Assembly: GCA_032718475.1 (NCBI GenBank)
Contig: JAUCBJ010002548.1
Location: 1-32,576, forward strand
Direction of reading: 5' to 3'
Origin: Nemertoderma westbladi
Lineage: Eukaryota > Xenacoelomorpha > Nemertodermatida > Nemertodermatidae
DNA length: 32,576 bases
Shown here: positions 8,647-18,795 of the stretch, in pieces
How positions within the stretch are numbered: position 1 is the first letter of the stretch
Layout: the number at the start of each line of letters is the position of its first letter
The notes under the pieces: generated by a model
The model's input: the letters and a program-made list of their open reading frames with translations, nothing else
Told to the model about the DNA's origin: nothing
Database searches by the model: none
Position numbers and translations under genes: made by a program

Positions 8647-8900
8647 TGTGACGGGATCCTGTGTTGGCCTCGGGATCCCAACCGTTCGTCTTTGTGGTCT
8701 ATTCGTACATGCTGACTGCTGGCTAATGGATAGGCTGAATGGCCTGGTCAAACCGAGTTTCTGGTGGTTAATATTAATGATCTATATAATAGTATTGGAC
8801 ATTTACTGTAGTACAGGTACTTGTAGTTATTGTGGTCTAGCACAGCGCAGCTGTGGAAAATATTCACCTAACTGCATAAATCAAATGAATTGCCAACTGG
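8647..8900 (-). mobile_element. Possible LTR 3' end, minus strand (fragment)
   Basis: On the minus strand the sequence ends in GGATCCCGTCACA (plus-strand TGTGACGGGATCC at 8647-8659), identical to the last 13 bases of the LTR at 10484-11095 and of the right-edge LTR. A second GGATCCC lies just inside, as in the 10484-11095 LTR. No polypurine tract or opposite LTR end was found to the right, so length and boundaries are uncertain. Confidence 0.35.
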
Positions 8901-9210
8901 CTACATAATGAACATATGAGTTTATATAAGGTAGATAAATTATAGCCTCTTAGGCCTACACACATTATGGCCTTCAAGGTTGGGTAAAACGTTTCGCCGT
9001 ATCCGTATCCGTATGCATTTGCTGTATCCGTATGTACATACGCATATGTGCGTATGTAATGGATTCCTATGGAGAATAATCCGTATGTGAATTTAGAGAT
9101 TAGGCATTGCGGACCAGTAAGAAGTGCACAGCACACATGCAGACTGAAACCAGGTAGGCCTACATAAAGCTAAGTGATTTAAAGAGTGTGGCTATCGCTA
9201 CCTTATGTCA
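8901..9210. other. Non-coding spacer with a CCGTAT/TACGTATG-rich stretch
   Basis: Around 8997-9057 the hexamer CCGTAT and alternating pyrimidine-purine words (TATGTACATACG, CATATGTGCG) recur, and CCGTATG returns near 9080. No gene was recognised. Confidence 0.5.
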
Positions 9211-9280
9211 AATAAACAAAGCAGGACAGGTCCAGGATGAGGAACAGCCGGTGTCCGCCAGCCCCGGGATGCGCCAGCAG
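9211..9280. repeat. Left arm of an imperfect inverted repeat
   Basis: Matches the reverse complement of 9711-9776 at roughly 80 percent. Shared words include GGCGCATCCCGGGGCTG and CTCATCCTGGACCT (right-arm orientation), and TGTTTATTTG. The arms flank about 430 bp. It may be a decayed foldback element. Confidence 0.7.
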
Positions 9281-9710
9281 TGCAGTACCTATTATCCAGT
9301 TAACTCTTCTTGACGCCGCTTGGAAAACTAACCAACCGTGATTTATTTTTGAACTGTTTTCCACCAACCTGGCTATATAATTTTGTTGGTTGCGACATGG
9401 CACTAACATAGTATAGACTGATAGAAGCAGCAATGACAATGCTAAGGCAATAAACATTCGCACAGATATTGAAAACCGTCGTGCCAGTCTATCCTTCTTT
9501 GTGAATTTATTAACATATAATATACCTTTACTTTCGCTGTTTCGGGGCCAGTATTTAGTTAACCATAGCAGGACCTATGCAGCCAAGTGCCAACAAGACC
9601 AACCTTAGTGCCAGTTAGTCAAACCACGTGTCAGCGAGTGCAACCGGGTGCCAGTAATTAATCTAAGTCCAACCGGGTGTCCAGGTGTCAGTTAGTACAA
9701 TAAAACAAGC
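9281..9710. other. Loop between inverted arms; no gene; degenerate short repeats
   Basis: At about 9585-9700 related words (AGTGCCAGTTAGT, GTGCAACCGGGTGCCAG, GTCCAACCGGGTGTCCAG) recur with a loose period of about 23-30 bp, a decayed tandem array. A short minus-strand frame beginning near 9457 has a hydrophobic start but no support. Confidence 0.4.
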
Positions 9711-9776
9711 GCTGTGGCGCATCCCGGGGCTGAAGGACATCATCTGTCACTCATCCTGGACCTACAATGTTTATTT
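9711..9776. repeat. Right arm of an imperfect inverted repeat
   Basis: Partner of 9211-9280; see that entry. A 4-bp gap in this arm lies near CCTACAATG. Confidence 0.7.
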
Positions 9777-10445
9777 GCCATTAGTTGTTCCATTGTTCCC
9801 CCTGAGGTCTTTAAAATAGAAGGAAGAAACTAGAAACTAGAAAATAAAACTGGAAGGCACCGCAAGAACTTAAATGTGTAAATAAATCCTATAAGTGCAA
9901 TTAATGTAGGTAGGTAACCAATTAGTGCTATAGACAGATCCAAGAAAATATAATGTACCTACTATAGTCAAATATAACCACAATTACAATTAGCTACTGG
10001 GATTGGGGACTAATTGACTGAAACAGGAGAACGAGACAATGACGGAACTCACTTACATGATGTACTAAAAACATGCGTGAGACCCAACAGGAGCGTAGAG
10101 GGTGAGAATAAAACCGAAGTTGAGTATGAGGGGAATACGGGGGAGAGATGTGAGGATTAGTGAAAAGTGTGAGATCCAAGTGTGGGGAGCGAGTAGAGTG
10201 GAGGATGAGTCCTATGGGACTGGTGAGGTGAGAGGTGAAGTGAGGAAAATTAAGTGAGGAGAGAGGGCGATCTTCTAAATAGAGACGCCAGATGCCTTGG
10301 TACAACTTAGCTCGCAGGTGTGCCAAGGATGAGTAGTGAAAACAGACCCAGGGGGTAAGTCTGGAAAGCTGGCCCCAAGAAGAGAATTCCACCCACATCC
10401 AATACTAGATTGGATTCCAGCGGAATTGGAGCGCACTTGAGGTTG
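9777..10445 (+). other. Probable degraded internal 3' region of an LTR retrotransposon
   Basis: It precedes the polypurine tract and LTR below, so it should be the end of pol or the 3' leader, but no integrase or other domain could be read in any frame. From 10,090 to 10,270 the plus strand is purine-rich with many GTGAG/GAGTG words. A frame reaching the stem-loop (EVDAIFSPGR, then stop) may be the pol end; this is speculative. Confidence 0.3.
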
Positions 10446-10474
10446 ATGCTATCTTCTCACCGGGAAGATAGCAT
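10446..10474 (+). promoter_or_regulatory. Perfect 11-bp stem-loop just before the polypurine tract
   Basis: ATGCTATCTTC at 10446-10456 pairs fully with GAAGATAGCAT at 10464-10474 around the 7-nt loop TCACCGG. It touches the polypurine tract, so it may help place plus-strand priming or 3'-end formation in this LTR element. The pairing is seen directly; the role is inferred. Confidence 0.75.
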
Positions 10475-10483
10475 GGGGGGGAG
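10475..10483 (+). promoter_or_regulatory. Polypurine tract (GGGGGGGAG) of an LTR retrotransposon
   Basis: A nine-purine run immediately precedes TGTTAGC, the proposed LTR start. RNase H-resistant purine tracts in this position prime plus-strand DNA synthesis. It fixes the orientation of the element as plus, with its body to the left. Confidence 0.75.
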
Positions 10484-11095
10484 TGTTAGCGGATCCAATT
10501 CGATGCACCACCCAGCGGAAAATGGGGAAAGTGGCGTTTTACCAATTATCCCCGGGTATGCGATATTAGCAATAATATGACATACCAACACATACGAATG
10601 ACAATATACATTGCCACCCAGAGAGAGAGTTAAAAGGCCACAAGCCAACTCAGGGATGAGCACGTGCACCGTGAACAGGAGAAAATAGGGATTGGCACCA
10701 GGAAATAGGAAAGTAGCCAATAGTGGGGCAGATAGCCACTTGATTGGTGTGCATCCGCCGGCTAGGCCGAAGTAGATAAAAGTGTATTGTGTGTAATTGC
10801 AATATATAACCATTACTATATTATTGTATCTCTCAGTTGGTTTGTACCGACGAGTGTAGAAGCAAGACAGTTTTTGACGTCGCTGACTGTGCTATTATTA
10901 TCTGATTGTGCTATTTACTGACATTCCGACATTATCAATGACTGCAGCTACAACATAAAACTCAGTTATTTATTCGGCCTTCGGCCTTTCAGAACTCAAA
11001 AGCCTTTCAGCAGCCAAGCAGAAGCAGCGACGCATACTACCCGAAACAATACACACCGGTCGGGATTCCCTCACCAACTCGGGGATCCCGTCACA
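10484..11095 (+). mobile_element. 3' LTR, 612 bp, TGTTAGC...GTCACA
   Basis: Starts TG right after a polypurine tract and ends CA, with imperfect terminal inverted repeats (start TGTTAGCGGATCC; end GGGATCCCGTCACA). Promoter-like elements are a CCAAT at about 10714 and a TATA-like GCAATATATAACC at about 10799. The GGCCTTCGGCC palindrome near 10976 lies in the likely transcribed part. Its last 13 bases recur at 8647 and 32047. The 5' LTR is not in the window in the same orientation, so the element is incomplete. Confidence 0.7.
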
Positions 11096-11113
11096 CATTC
11101 GAAATTTGAATTT

Positions 11114-11669
11114 AAATGTGCTTGTAAACAGTGTCAACATAGAGAAACTAAAATACGTACAGATAATCTTGCAGAGTCAATACACTCGAGTAACCAAAAT
11201 GAGTTTTAGAACAACGTTAAAAAACACCGCAGTTCTACTGTCCCACTTTCGAGTAAGGTTGGGAATGCTGTTGGTGAAGTGAAATTTGTGACGCCTTTCA
11301 GGAGAAATTCTCTAACCTGTATAACTGAGTTAATGATGACTTTGACAAGGAAGTAGAAGAAGCTTGTTTTAACGGTATCGGTTTTAATAAGGATATGATT
11401 ATATCTGAATTAGAAGTTGCTATAGCTGTAGCTATGTTATCAGCTGGTAGGATTGGTCCAGACAACCTAGCCAGTGAACATTATATCAATGGCACGGTTT
11501 GTCTGCTCCATCATCTAGCGGCTTTGTACAGTACTTTCAATGTTCATGGTTACATGAGCAATGAGTTCATGCGTTACAATATTCTCCCAATTGTGAAGGA
11601 AAAGAGCGATGATATCACCAATTTTGATAACTATAGAGGTATAGGCACCTCTCTCTGGAATACTCTAAG
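11114..11669 (+). pseudogene. LINE relic D: pre-RT and start of reverse transcriptase, different family from copy A
   Basis: Translated pieces in shifting frames match the region upstream of LINE RT. A basic stretch with Cys residues is followed by FSNLYN, then the open segment from 11345 with SELEVAIA, GPDNLASEHYI (usual K-x-x-G-x-D-x-I...E), ILPIVKEK and DNYRGI (the R-G-I block that opens the RT fingers). In-frame stops near 11206 and 11324 and at least one frameshift make it dead. It breaks off soon after NYRGI where the TAG tail of copy B begins. Confidence 0.6.
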
Positions 11670-11717
11670 TTACTACTACTACTACTAGGATCGGCATGCT
11701 GCATTGCAGCTGCATTT

Positions 11718-12335
11718 TTAAGAATGCTGTGCCGGCTTGTCAACAAAATTGCACCGCCACAACTCCCTATCACCCATGACATTTGCTAGATCATCCGCAT
11801 CTTTAAGGCCAGTGTCCTTTAAGATGCGTCTCAAGAAAGTCATGGGCTGTCCACCATGCTTATTCACTCCATGAGGCTGCCAAAGTACAAGATTATGCAC
11901 TGGCTGGTCCTCACGGCGAAAGCAATGTCCTGCAAAGCGGAGGCGATTTTGTTCTAGTGTCAAGCTTGGGGGAACCAATGAGACACCTCCAATGTTATAT
12001 AGTGCCTGGTTGGAGATGTGTGCATTGTACTTGACACAATGAACCCGGCGTAGCATTCTTGTGAATGTGCCATCCAGAGATTTGGTGTCCTCAGCAGTTA
12101 GAGCCCAGCATGGACTCCCGTAGAGGAGTACTGGAACTACTGCTGCTCTAAATAATCGGACCTTAAGTTTCCGATTAATTCTCGGTGACTTCCAAATCAT
12201 GGAAAGCCTATTCAAGGCTGCCCATGCCTTTCCCTTACGTATTCGAAGGTCCTCACCTGACTTCCGGATCCATGATCCCAGGTAACAGAAGTCGTCCACA
12301 TGCTCAAGCATACCATCCTTTGAGCTTATGCTCAT
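11718..12335 (-). pseudogene. LINE copy B, C-terminal half of reverse-transcriptase protein
   Basis: A 205-codon open stretch almost identical to the last 205 residues of copy A (for example LLYGSPCWALT, HCFRREDQPVHNLVLW), with a few substitutions (CWALTAED, NQALYN). The start codon shown is an internal Met, so this is not an independent gene. The catalytic FADD part is in a separate frame (12388-12606) beyond a small indel. Together they are a broken RT. Confidence 0.8.
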
Positions 12336-12616
12336 CCGATCAGAGACTTGCTGAGGACTTTCAAAGTTTACTGTCAGAATTTTGGTCTTAAGTTAATATG
12401 TAGTTAATAAAAAGACCAACACTAGAATCAGCATGTTCTAATGAGCTGAGGAGCCGTTGGGCTCCCTCTAATGATTCTGAGAGTACTCCTAAGTCATCAG
12501 CAAAGTCTAGATCAGTTAGGTACTTGGCAGGATTTCCTCGACTTTTGGAGCCAGTAGGTGGAGTTATCATCACCCCATCATCATTATAATGATCTAAGGA
12601 CATGCGTAGAACATAG

Positions 12617-12679
12617 CCGGATCCAAGATCCCAGGTAACAGAAGTCGTCCACATGCTCAAGCATACCATCCTTTGAGCT
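12617..12679 (-). repeat. 63-bp out-of-order duplication within LINE copy B
   Basis: Same strand and sequence as 12264-12326 (residues KDGMLEHVDDFCYLGSWIR region), but joined upstream of the YVLRMSL codons. Both copies share the variant GATCCCAGG, whereas copy A has GATCCAAGG, so the piece came from a copy-B-like template. Confidence 0.8.
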
Positions 12680-12836
12680 CGGTCTGATGGTTTGACGGTC
12701 TGTACAATACTGTTACGAGGTGAGTTTATGTGTTGCAACAAAGACTGCTGCGCATCATGATGGAAATCATATGGAAATCCAAATAGTTTTCGAATTATAT
12801 TATTGTACTCACTGCAAAATTTGTTGTATATGACAC
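12680..12836. other. Short spacer between inverted LINE copies B and C
   Basis: It does not match the LINE family. It may be remaining LINE relic D or older DNA, but no conserved motif can be read with confidence. Confidence 0.35.
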
Positions 12837-13197
12837 TTCATTGTGTCAAGTACAATGCACACATCTCCAACCAGACACTATATAACATTGGAGGTGTCTC
12901 ATTGGTTCCCCCAAGCTTGATACTAGTACAAAATCGCCTCCACTTTGCAGGAAATTGCTTTCGCCGTGAGGACCAGCCAGTGCATAATCTTGTACTTTGG
13001 CAGCCTCATGGAGTGAATAAACATGGTGGACAGCCCATGACTTTCTTGAGGACACTGGCCTTGAAGATGCGGATGATCTAGCAAATGTCATGGGTGATAG
13101 GGAGTTGTGGCGGTGCAATTTTGTTGACAAGCCGGCACAGCATTCTTAAAAATGCAGCTGCAATGCAGCATGCCGATCCTAGTAGTAGTAGTAGTAG
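12837..13197 (+). mobile_element. LINE copy C, short 3' fragment, plus strand
   Basis: Matches the last about 365 bp of copy A, from the HCVKYNAHISNQT codons to the (TAG)n tail at 13179-13197. A 13-bp deletion after CTTGAG (near 13049) shifts the frame, and several substitutions are present (for example FAGNC for FAGHC), so it is the more decayed copy. No target-site duplication is evident. Confidence 0.85.
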
Positions 13198-13935
13198 CGA
13201 AGAGCACCCACAAGGAAACCACAGAGTGATAGATGGACAGGTCTGCAGTGCATCCTTTCAGAGTACCACAGCTCTGCAAAATAATTAATAATAAAGTAAT
13301 TAATCTATATTCAACATAAGACAGTTATAAAGTATATCTGTTTTTTAACGAAGTGCAACTAATTTTTCATAAAGAATAGTAAAGCAATAAATATGATTAT
13401 TTTGTCTACTATTATTTAGATATATATATTATAGTCCACAATGTGTCCACAATACAATACCATAAGGCCATATTGGGAAAGTTGAAAAATTAAGAACAAA
13501 ATGTAATCAAAAATCGAACACTTACCTGGGACGCCACAGTAAACTGGACGGTCAGGGCCCTAAACCGATTAGGTTCTCTGTTCGCAGAACACCGAACACT
13601 ATTCCGGCCACGGAACTAGTCCAGCAGAATGCCTTTATAGAATCCTGGGATTTGGGGGACGAGAGGATCTCAGCAACTAAGCGAAAACGAACAATAGGAT
13701 GTTCCTATACCCCCCCCCCCAAAATTTATCCAGAAGACTTTTCGCCATACATAATGTGTTAAAAAAGTCTACGGTTCTCCGGCTAGGGCCAATTTGAGTC
13801 AAAAAGTCCGCTTCCCTAGCAACCACGTTGCTATGGAGCTACAGCCAAAACGGCTAATGCTACGGAGTTGGGACCGGCGCCAATCGATAGGCAGCATATA
13901 GGTTTACATTCAAGGAGCTTTTTTTGGAGGTGTCA
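13198..13935. other. Intergenic DNA, no gene recognised
   Basis: AT-rich to about 13,500, then a more GC-balanced stretch without known motifs. A C-homopolymer (C11) sits near 13711-13721. Confidence 0.5.
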
Positions 13936-15240
13936 GATCATGATCTTGACCATGATCAGCAAAGATCAGTTTTGATCAGCAATCGGACACTCAAGGCTTG
14001 CTCCAATCGAAAAACTTAACATTACAAAAAGATTCAGCGACCCCACATTAGTCATGATTCCCGTTAAAAGATTTAAAAAAAAGTGAATTCTTCCTGGTCA
14101 AAACACAAGATCATGATCGCGCAAAGATCGGACTTCGTAAAATCGTAACTAAGCATTTTGGATATAAACAATTACTGTAGGAAACGTTCAGAACACCGCC
14201 CTGAGTCGATTAAAAAAAAATTGGCCCGATCGGACAACTGGTTCTCGAGATCTGATACCTGATCATTAAAGATCATATTTTTCGGTTTTTTCCAATTTTC
14301 TCGAAAACTTTGTTTGAGACCCCCGATTTTTTTTTTACGAATCGACTTCTATGGTGAAGGGGCACCTTTTGTGCATTTCGAAATTTTCAAAAAGCGATTT
14401 GATCAGGCCGCGATCAGAAAAGATCGTGTTTTCGGTTTTATTTCGACGACCAAGTCCTGGGAGTTTACTGTATGGAAAAACTTAACATCACAAAAAGATT
14501 CCTCACCCTCGAATTATGGGGGGTAGCCAAAATTTGGGCATAAAAAGTTCAAGTCTAGAGGGTCATAACTCAAGATCATGATCGCGAAAAGATCAGTATA
14601 TTTAAAATCGAATCTAAGCATTTTTCTAATAAACATTCATTGTAAGAAATGTTCAATGGTCTATTCTGAGTTGATTAAAAAAAATTTGGCTCAATCGGTC
14701 AACCGGTTCTCGAGATCAGCTTCCTGATCATAAAAGATCGCGTTTTTCGGTTTTTTCCAATTTTCTCGAAAACTTTGTTTGAGACCCCCGATTTTTTTTT
14801 TACTAATCGACTTCTATTAAGAAGGGGCAACTTTTGAGCATTTCGAAATTTTAAAAAGCGATTTGATCAGGCCATGATCAGGAAAGATCATGTTTTCGGT
14901 TTTATTTCGAAGACCAAGTCCTGTGAGTTCACCGTATGAAAAAAACTTAACATTACAAAAAGATTCCTCACCCTCGAATTAGGGGGGGTAGCCAAAATTT
15001 GACCATAAAAAAAGTTCAATTCTAGGGGGTCAAAAGATCATGATCTCGAAATGATCATTTTTTTCGAAACTACTTCTGAGCATTTTGGGGCAAAACTTTC
15101 AAACTAAAAAACATTCACTGGAGTGTTCTAAGTAGATTAAAAAAAATTTCGACTCAATAGGCCTACCGGTACCGGAGATATGGTCGTCAAAAGTCTGCTT
15201 CCGGTAATTCGAAAATATTTCGAAAACCCTTGATCGAATT
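13936..15240. repeat. GATC-rich tandem repeat with 466-bp unit
   Basis: Two full units (14015-14480 and 14481-14945) are followed by a diverged partial one (14946 to about 15235), with a rudiment before (13936-14014). Landmarks recur at about 465 bp: CTTAACAT(T/C)ACAAAAAGATT at 14015, 14481 and 14946, GATCATGATC at 14109, 14574 and 15036, and TTTCTCGAAAACTTTGTTTG twice. Each unit carries many GATC sites and short palindromes. Short frames (for example 14314-14526) are not conserved between units because of indels, so coding is unlikely. Confidence 0.85.
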
Positions 15241-16561
15241 TTTTCCTTGAAAATATGTGAATGTACAGTTAGTGGACCCGCATTTAACGATATATCACAA
15301 TCCATATTTCGGATGAAAGGTACCGGTGAAATCAGACTTTACCGAAAAAAATTCAAATTTTAGCTACTCATGTCTGACTATCTCGAAAACTATAATAGGT
15401 ATGGAAATACTTTCACTGCAAGAAATGTTCGCCTATCCAATGCGCTTCTAACTCTGTGCTCGGATTTTGCATAGTGTCAAAACCTACAACTTAACCCCCC
15501 CAGCGGAGGGAACGGAGTGACCGGAGCGCCAGTACTATCTTTCATTATTATGAAGTAATAAGGGCGGTGGGTGGGGTATGTGGTGAACACTATTTATAGG
15601 GTGGAGGGAGGGTCTAGTATATTACTTTAGGATATTTGATTTCTTTGCAATATAGTTTAGCTGCCTCAGTCTTATTTGTAATATGTTATACATTATACCA
15701 AATTATATCAAGTTTTAACATCTACATTGTCTACCTGTAGGAGAAATATACAATGTAGGGCTCATAATATATTTATAAATAGATTTAGTAAATTTACATT
15801 GTATAACAGAGTTAATTGATACTATTACGGTATTATACTAAAGACGCCGCTTTGATATATCTGATCAAATGGCAATTTCTTGTATATTATCTATTTCACT
15901 ATCTTGGGTATATCATTCAATTTCTAAAACTATAATAATAAACATTTACTTCACTTCTTGTTTACTCGCATGGATATATTGATATAAAACACTTCAGTAT
16001 AATATCTTATAGGGCCAAACGCAGATTAATCGGAATAATATGTTTAATTATTATTACAATTGGCACATTGAAGTAAGTAGTACATGAGTTTGATAAAATA
16101 ATTATGAATCTGTATCTTATTCTACTTTGTCTATATGATTATGTTATATAATAATGTTACTTTATCACTTTGGTTTAAACCGATCTCCTTTACTATTACT
16201 TACTACTTATACTACTACTACTGCTACTATTACTAATACTACTACTGACTACTACAGAGTTATATATTATAAGAGGATGGGGTTCGTGATTATTAGTTAT
16301 TATACAAGTGCCCCTCGGCTATAGAGAGTCCACCCTCGGTTGCTTACTGGATTGACTCAATTTATATTCACTTTGGTTCCTCTTCCTATTAATTAAACAT
16401 TATAAGTACGTCCATTGATCATAAATTAATTTGAAGACTTTTTGAATAATCGTTTGTACCACGCACTTGAACAATGTTTCATAGAATACTTTTATGGCTA
16501 GTTTAATTAATCATAAGATTAACATTTAAAAATAAACATTAATAAACGTTTAATTTTGTAG
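15241..16561. other. AT-rich non-coding DNA with an imperfect TAC/ACT microsatellite
   Basis: No gene is supported. 16199-16254 is an imperfect ACT-type trinucleotide repeat. If the micro-exon at 16562 is real, this stretch is intronic. Confidence 0.5.
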
Positions 16562-16579
16562 GTGATGAAGACATATCAG
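16562..16579 (+). other. Possible 18-nt micro-exon (phase 1-1)
   Basis: TTTTGTAG precedes and CAG/GTATGA follows an 18-nt segment (GTGATGAAGACATATCAG). The length keeps the phase-1 frame set by the PAN exon at 7569-7886 and would add an acidic six-residue linker. The splice signals are short and the distance is 8.7 kb, so this is only a candidate. Confidence 0.2.
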
Positions 16580-17045
16580 GTATGAATATGATAAATATTT
16601 AATAATAATACTTCATCAATTATGGTACCGGTATGTAGACCAACCAATCCAGATTGGTATCTTTAGCACGATCAGTTGCATGCCAGCATCGAGCATGTGG
16701 TAACATACTGATTATAATGTGGCCTAAATTCACTAAAACCCATTTTATTCTATGTGAAGATTCCACTTAATTCTATGTGATTAATAAATCAATCAATCAA
16801 TTCAATTTTTAATTTAATTTTTTTTATTTAATATTTTTTTTAATTTAATTCAATTCAATCAATCAAGTTCCCATTGTTCTCGCAAAACTATAAAAACCAA
16901 ATAATTAAAAAAAAATAATGATGCTGAGTAATTAACTAAAGTCAGTAACCATGGTAAACATGGTAAACATTAAAAATTAAATTTTTTATGAATTTACTTT
17001 TTTTTTATTTTAATTTGGAATCAAAATAATGTCAGCTGAATGAGA
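16580..17045. other. AT-rich DNA flanking the satellite
   Basis: Poly(T)/poly(A) runs and ATCAATCAATCAAT-like repeats (16787-16865), with no gene. The first satellite-like piece (TTAACCCGTGAGG) lies at 17048-17060. Confidence 0.5.
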
Positions 17046-18772
17046 TGTTAACCCGTGAGGAATCTATTTTATACTGTCCTTTGTGTAATAACCCGTGTCC
17101 TTTGTGTAATAACCCGTGTCCTTTGTGTAATAACCCGTGTCCTTTATGTAATAACCCGTCTCCTTTGTGTAATAACCCGTGTCCTTTGTGTAATAACCCG
17201 TGTCATTTGTGTAATAACCCGTATCCTTTGTGTAATAACCCGTGTCCTTTGTGTAATAACCCGTGTCCTTTGTGTAATAACCAGTGTCCTTTGTGTAATA
17301 ACCCGTGTCCTTTGTGTAATAACCCGTGTCCTTTGTGTAATTACCCGTATCCTTTGTGTAATAACCCGTGTCCTTTGTGTAATAACACGTGTCCTTTGTG
17401 TAATAACCCGTGTCCTTTGTGTAATAACCCGTGTCCTTTGTGTAATAACCCGTGTCCTTTGTATAATAACCCGTGTCCTTTGTGTAATTACCCGTATCCT
17501 TTGTGTAATAACCCGTGTCCTTTGTGTAATAACACGTGTCCTTTGTGTAATAACCCGTGTCCTTTGTGTAATAACCCGTGTCCTTTGTGTAATAACCCGT
17601 GTCCTTTGTATAATAACCCGTGTCCTTTGTGTAATAACCCGTGTCCTTTGTGTAATAACCCTTGTCCTTTGTGTAATAACCCGTGTCCTTTGTGTAATAA
17701 CCCGTGTCCTTTGTGTAATAACCCGTATCCTTTGTGTAATAACCCGTGTCCTTTGTGTACTAACCCGTGTCCTTTGTGCAATAACCCGTGTCCTTTGTGT
17801 AATAACCCGTGTCCTTTGTGTAATAACCCGTGTCCTTTGTGTAATAACCCGTATCCTTTGTGTAATAACCCGTGTCCTTTGTGTAATAACCCGTGTCCTT
17901 TGTGTAATAACCCGTGTCCTTTGTGTAATAACCCGTGTCCTTTGTGTAATAACCCGTTTCCTTGTACAATAACCCGTGTCCTTTGTGTAATTACCCGTAT
18001 CCTTTGTGTAATAACCCGTATCCTTTGTGTAATAACCCGTATCCTTTGTGTAATAACCCGTATCCTTTGTGTAATAACCCGTATCCTTTGTGTAATAACC
18101 CGTATCCTTTGTGTAATAACCCGTGTCCTTTGTGTAATAACCCGTATCCTTTGTGTAATAACCCGTGTCCTTTGTGTAATAACCCGTGTCCTTTGTGTAA
18201 TAACCCGTGTCCTTTGTGTAATAACCCGTGTCCTTTGTGTAATAACCCGTTTCCTTGTACAATAACCCGTGTCCTTTGTGTAATAACCCGTGCCCTTTGT
18301 GTAACAACCCGTGTCCTTGTACAATAACCCGTGTCCTTTGTGTAATAACCCGTGTCCTTTGTGTAATAACCCGTGTCCTTTGTGTAATAACCCGTGTCCT
18401 TTGTGTAATAACCCGTGTCCTTTGTGTAATAACCCGTATCCTTTGTGTAATAACCCGTGTCCTTTGTGTAATACCCCGTGTCCTTTGAGTAATAACCCGT
18501 GTCTTTTGTGTAATAACCCGTGTCCTTTGTGTAATAACCCGTGTCCTTTGTGTAATAACCCGTGTCCTTTGTGTAATAACCCTTGTCCTTTATGTAATAA
18601 CCCGTGTCCTTTGTGTAATAACCCGTGTCCTTTGTGTAATAACCCGTGTCCTTTGTGTAATAACCCGTGTCCTTGTACAATAACCCGTATCCTTTGTGTT
18701 ATAACCCGTGTCCTTTGTGTAATAACCCGTGTCCTTTGTGTAATAACCCGTGTCCTTTGTGTAATAACCCGT
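17046..18772. repeat. 21-bp satellite array, left segment (about 81 units)
   Basis: Head-to-tail 21-bp units contain TTTGTGTAATAACCCG preceded by TGTCC or TATCC. Clean units begin at about 17075. Variants include AATTACCC, GTACTAACCC, GTGCAATAACC and the 20-bp form with CCTTGTACAATAACCC (near 17952, 18252, 18314, 18673). Since 21 is divisible by three and the unit has stops only in one plus-strand frame, long open frames appear in the other five. These are not genes. The array stops at CCCGT exactly where the LINE begins. Confidence 0.95.
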
Positions 18773-18795
18773 AAATAAATAAATAAATAAAATAA

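Larger units (their letters stand above)
11670..12679 (-). mobile_element. LINE copy B, minus strand, 5'-truncated and rearranged
   Basis: Same family as copy A, inverted: its (TAG)n tail reads as (CTA)n at 11670-11688, and the sequence follows copy A up to the FADD region. A small indel near 12390 (AAGTTAATATGT in place of five bases) breaks the frame. At 12616/12617 colinearity jumps: a 63-bp piece (12617-12679) repeats the segment at 12264-12326. It lies inside LINE relic D. Confidence 0.8.

Noticed and set aside
8624-8908. Plus-strand ORF of 94 codons with a hydrophobic stretch
   Set aside because: Starts at a non-ATG codon, overlaps the putative LTR end, and has no recognisable domain.
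9203-9463. Minus-strand ORF with signal-peptide-like start
   Set aside because: Short, and half of it lies in an inverted-repeat arm; hydrophobicity alone is not enough.
9994-10813. Minus-strand ORFs of 134 and 118 codons
   Set aside because: They run antisense to the LTR element and its purine-rich region and cross the LTR start; no domain seen.
14314-14526. Plus-strand ORF of 70 codons in the GATC-rich repeat
   Set aside because: The frame is not kept in the second tandem unit because of indels.
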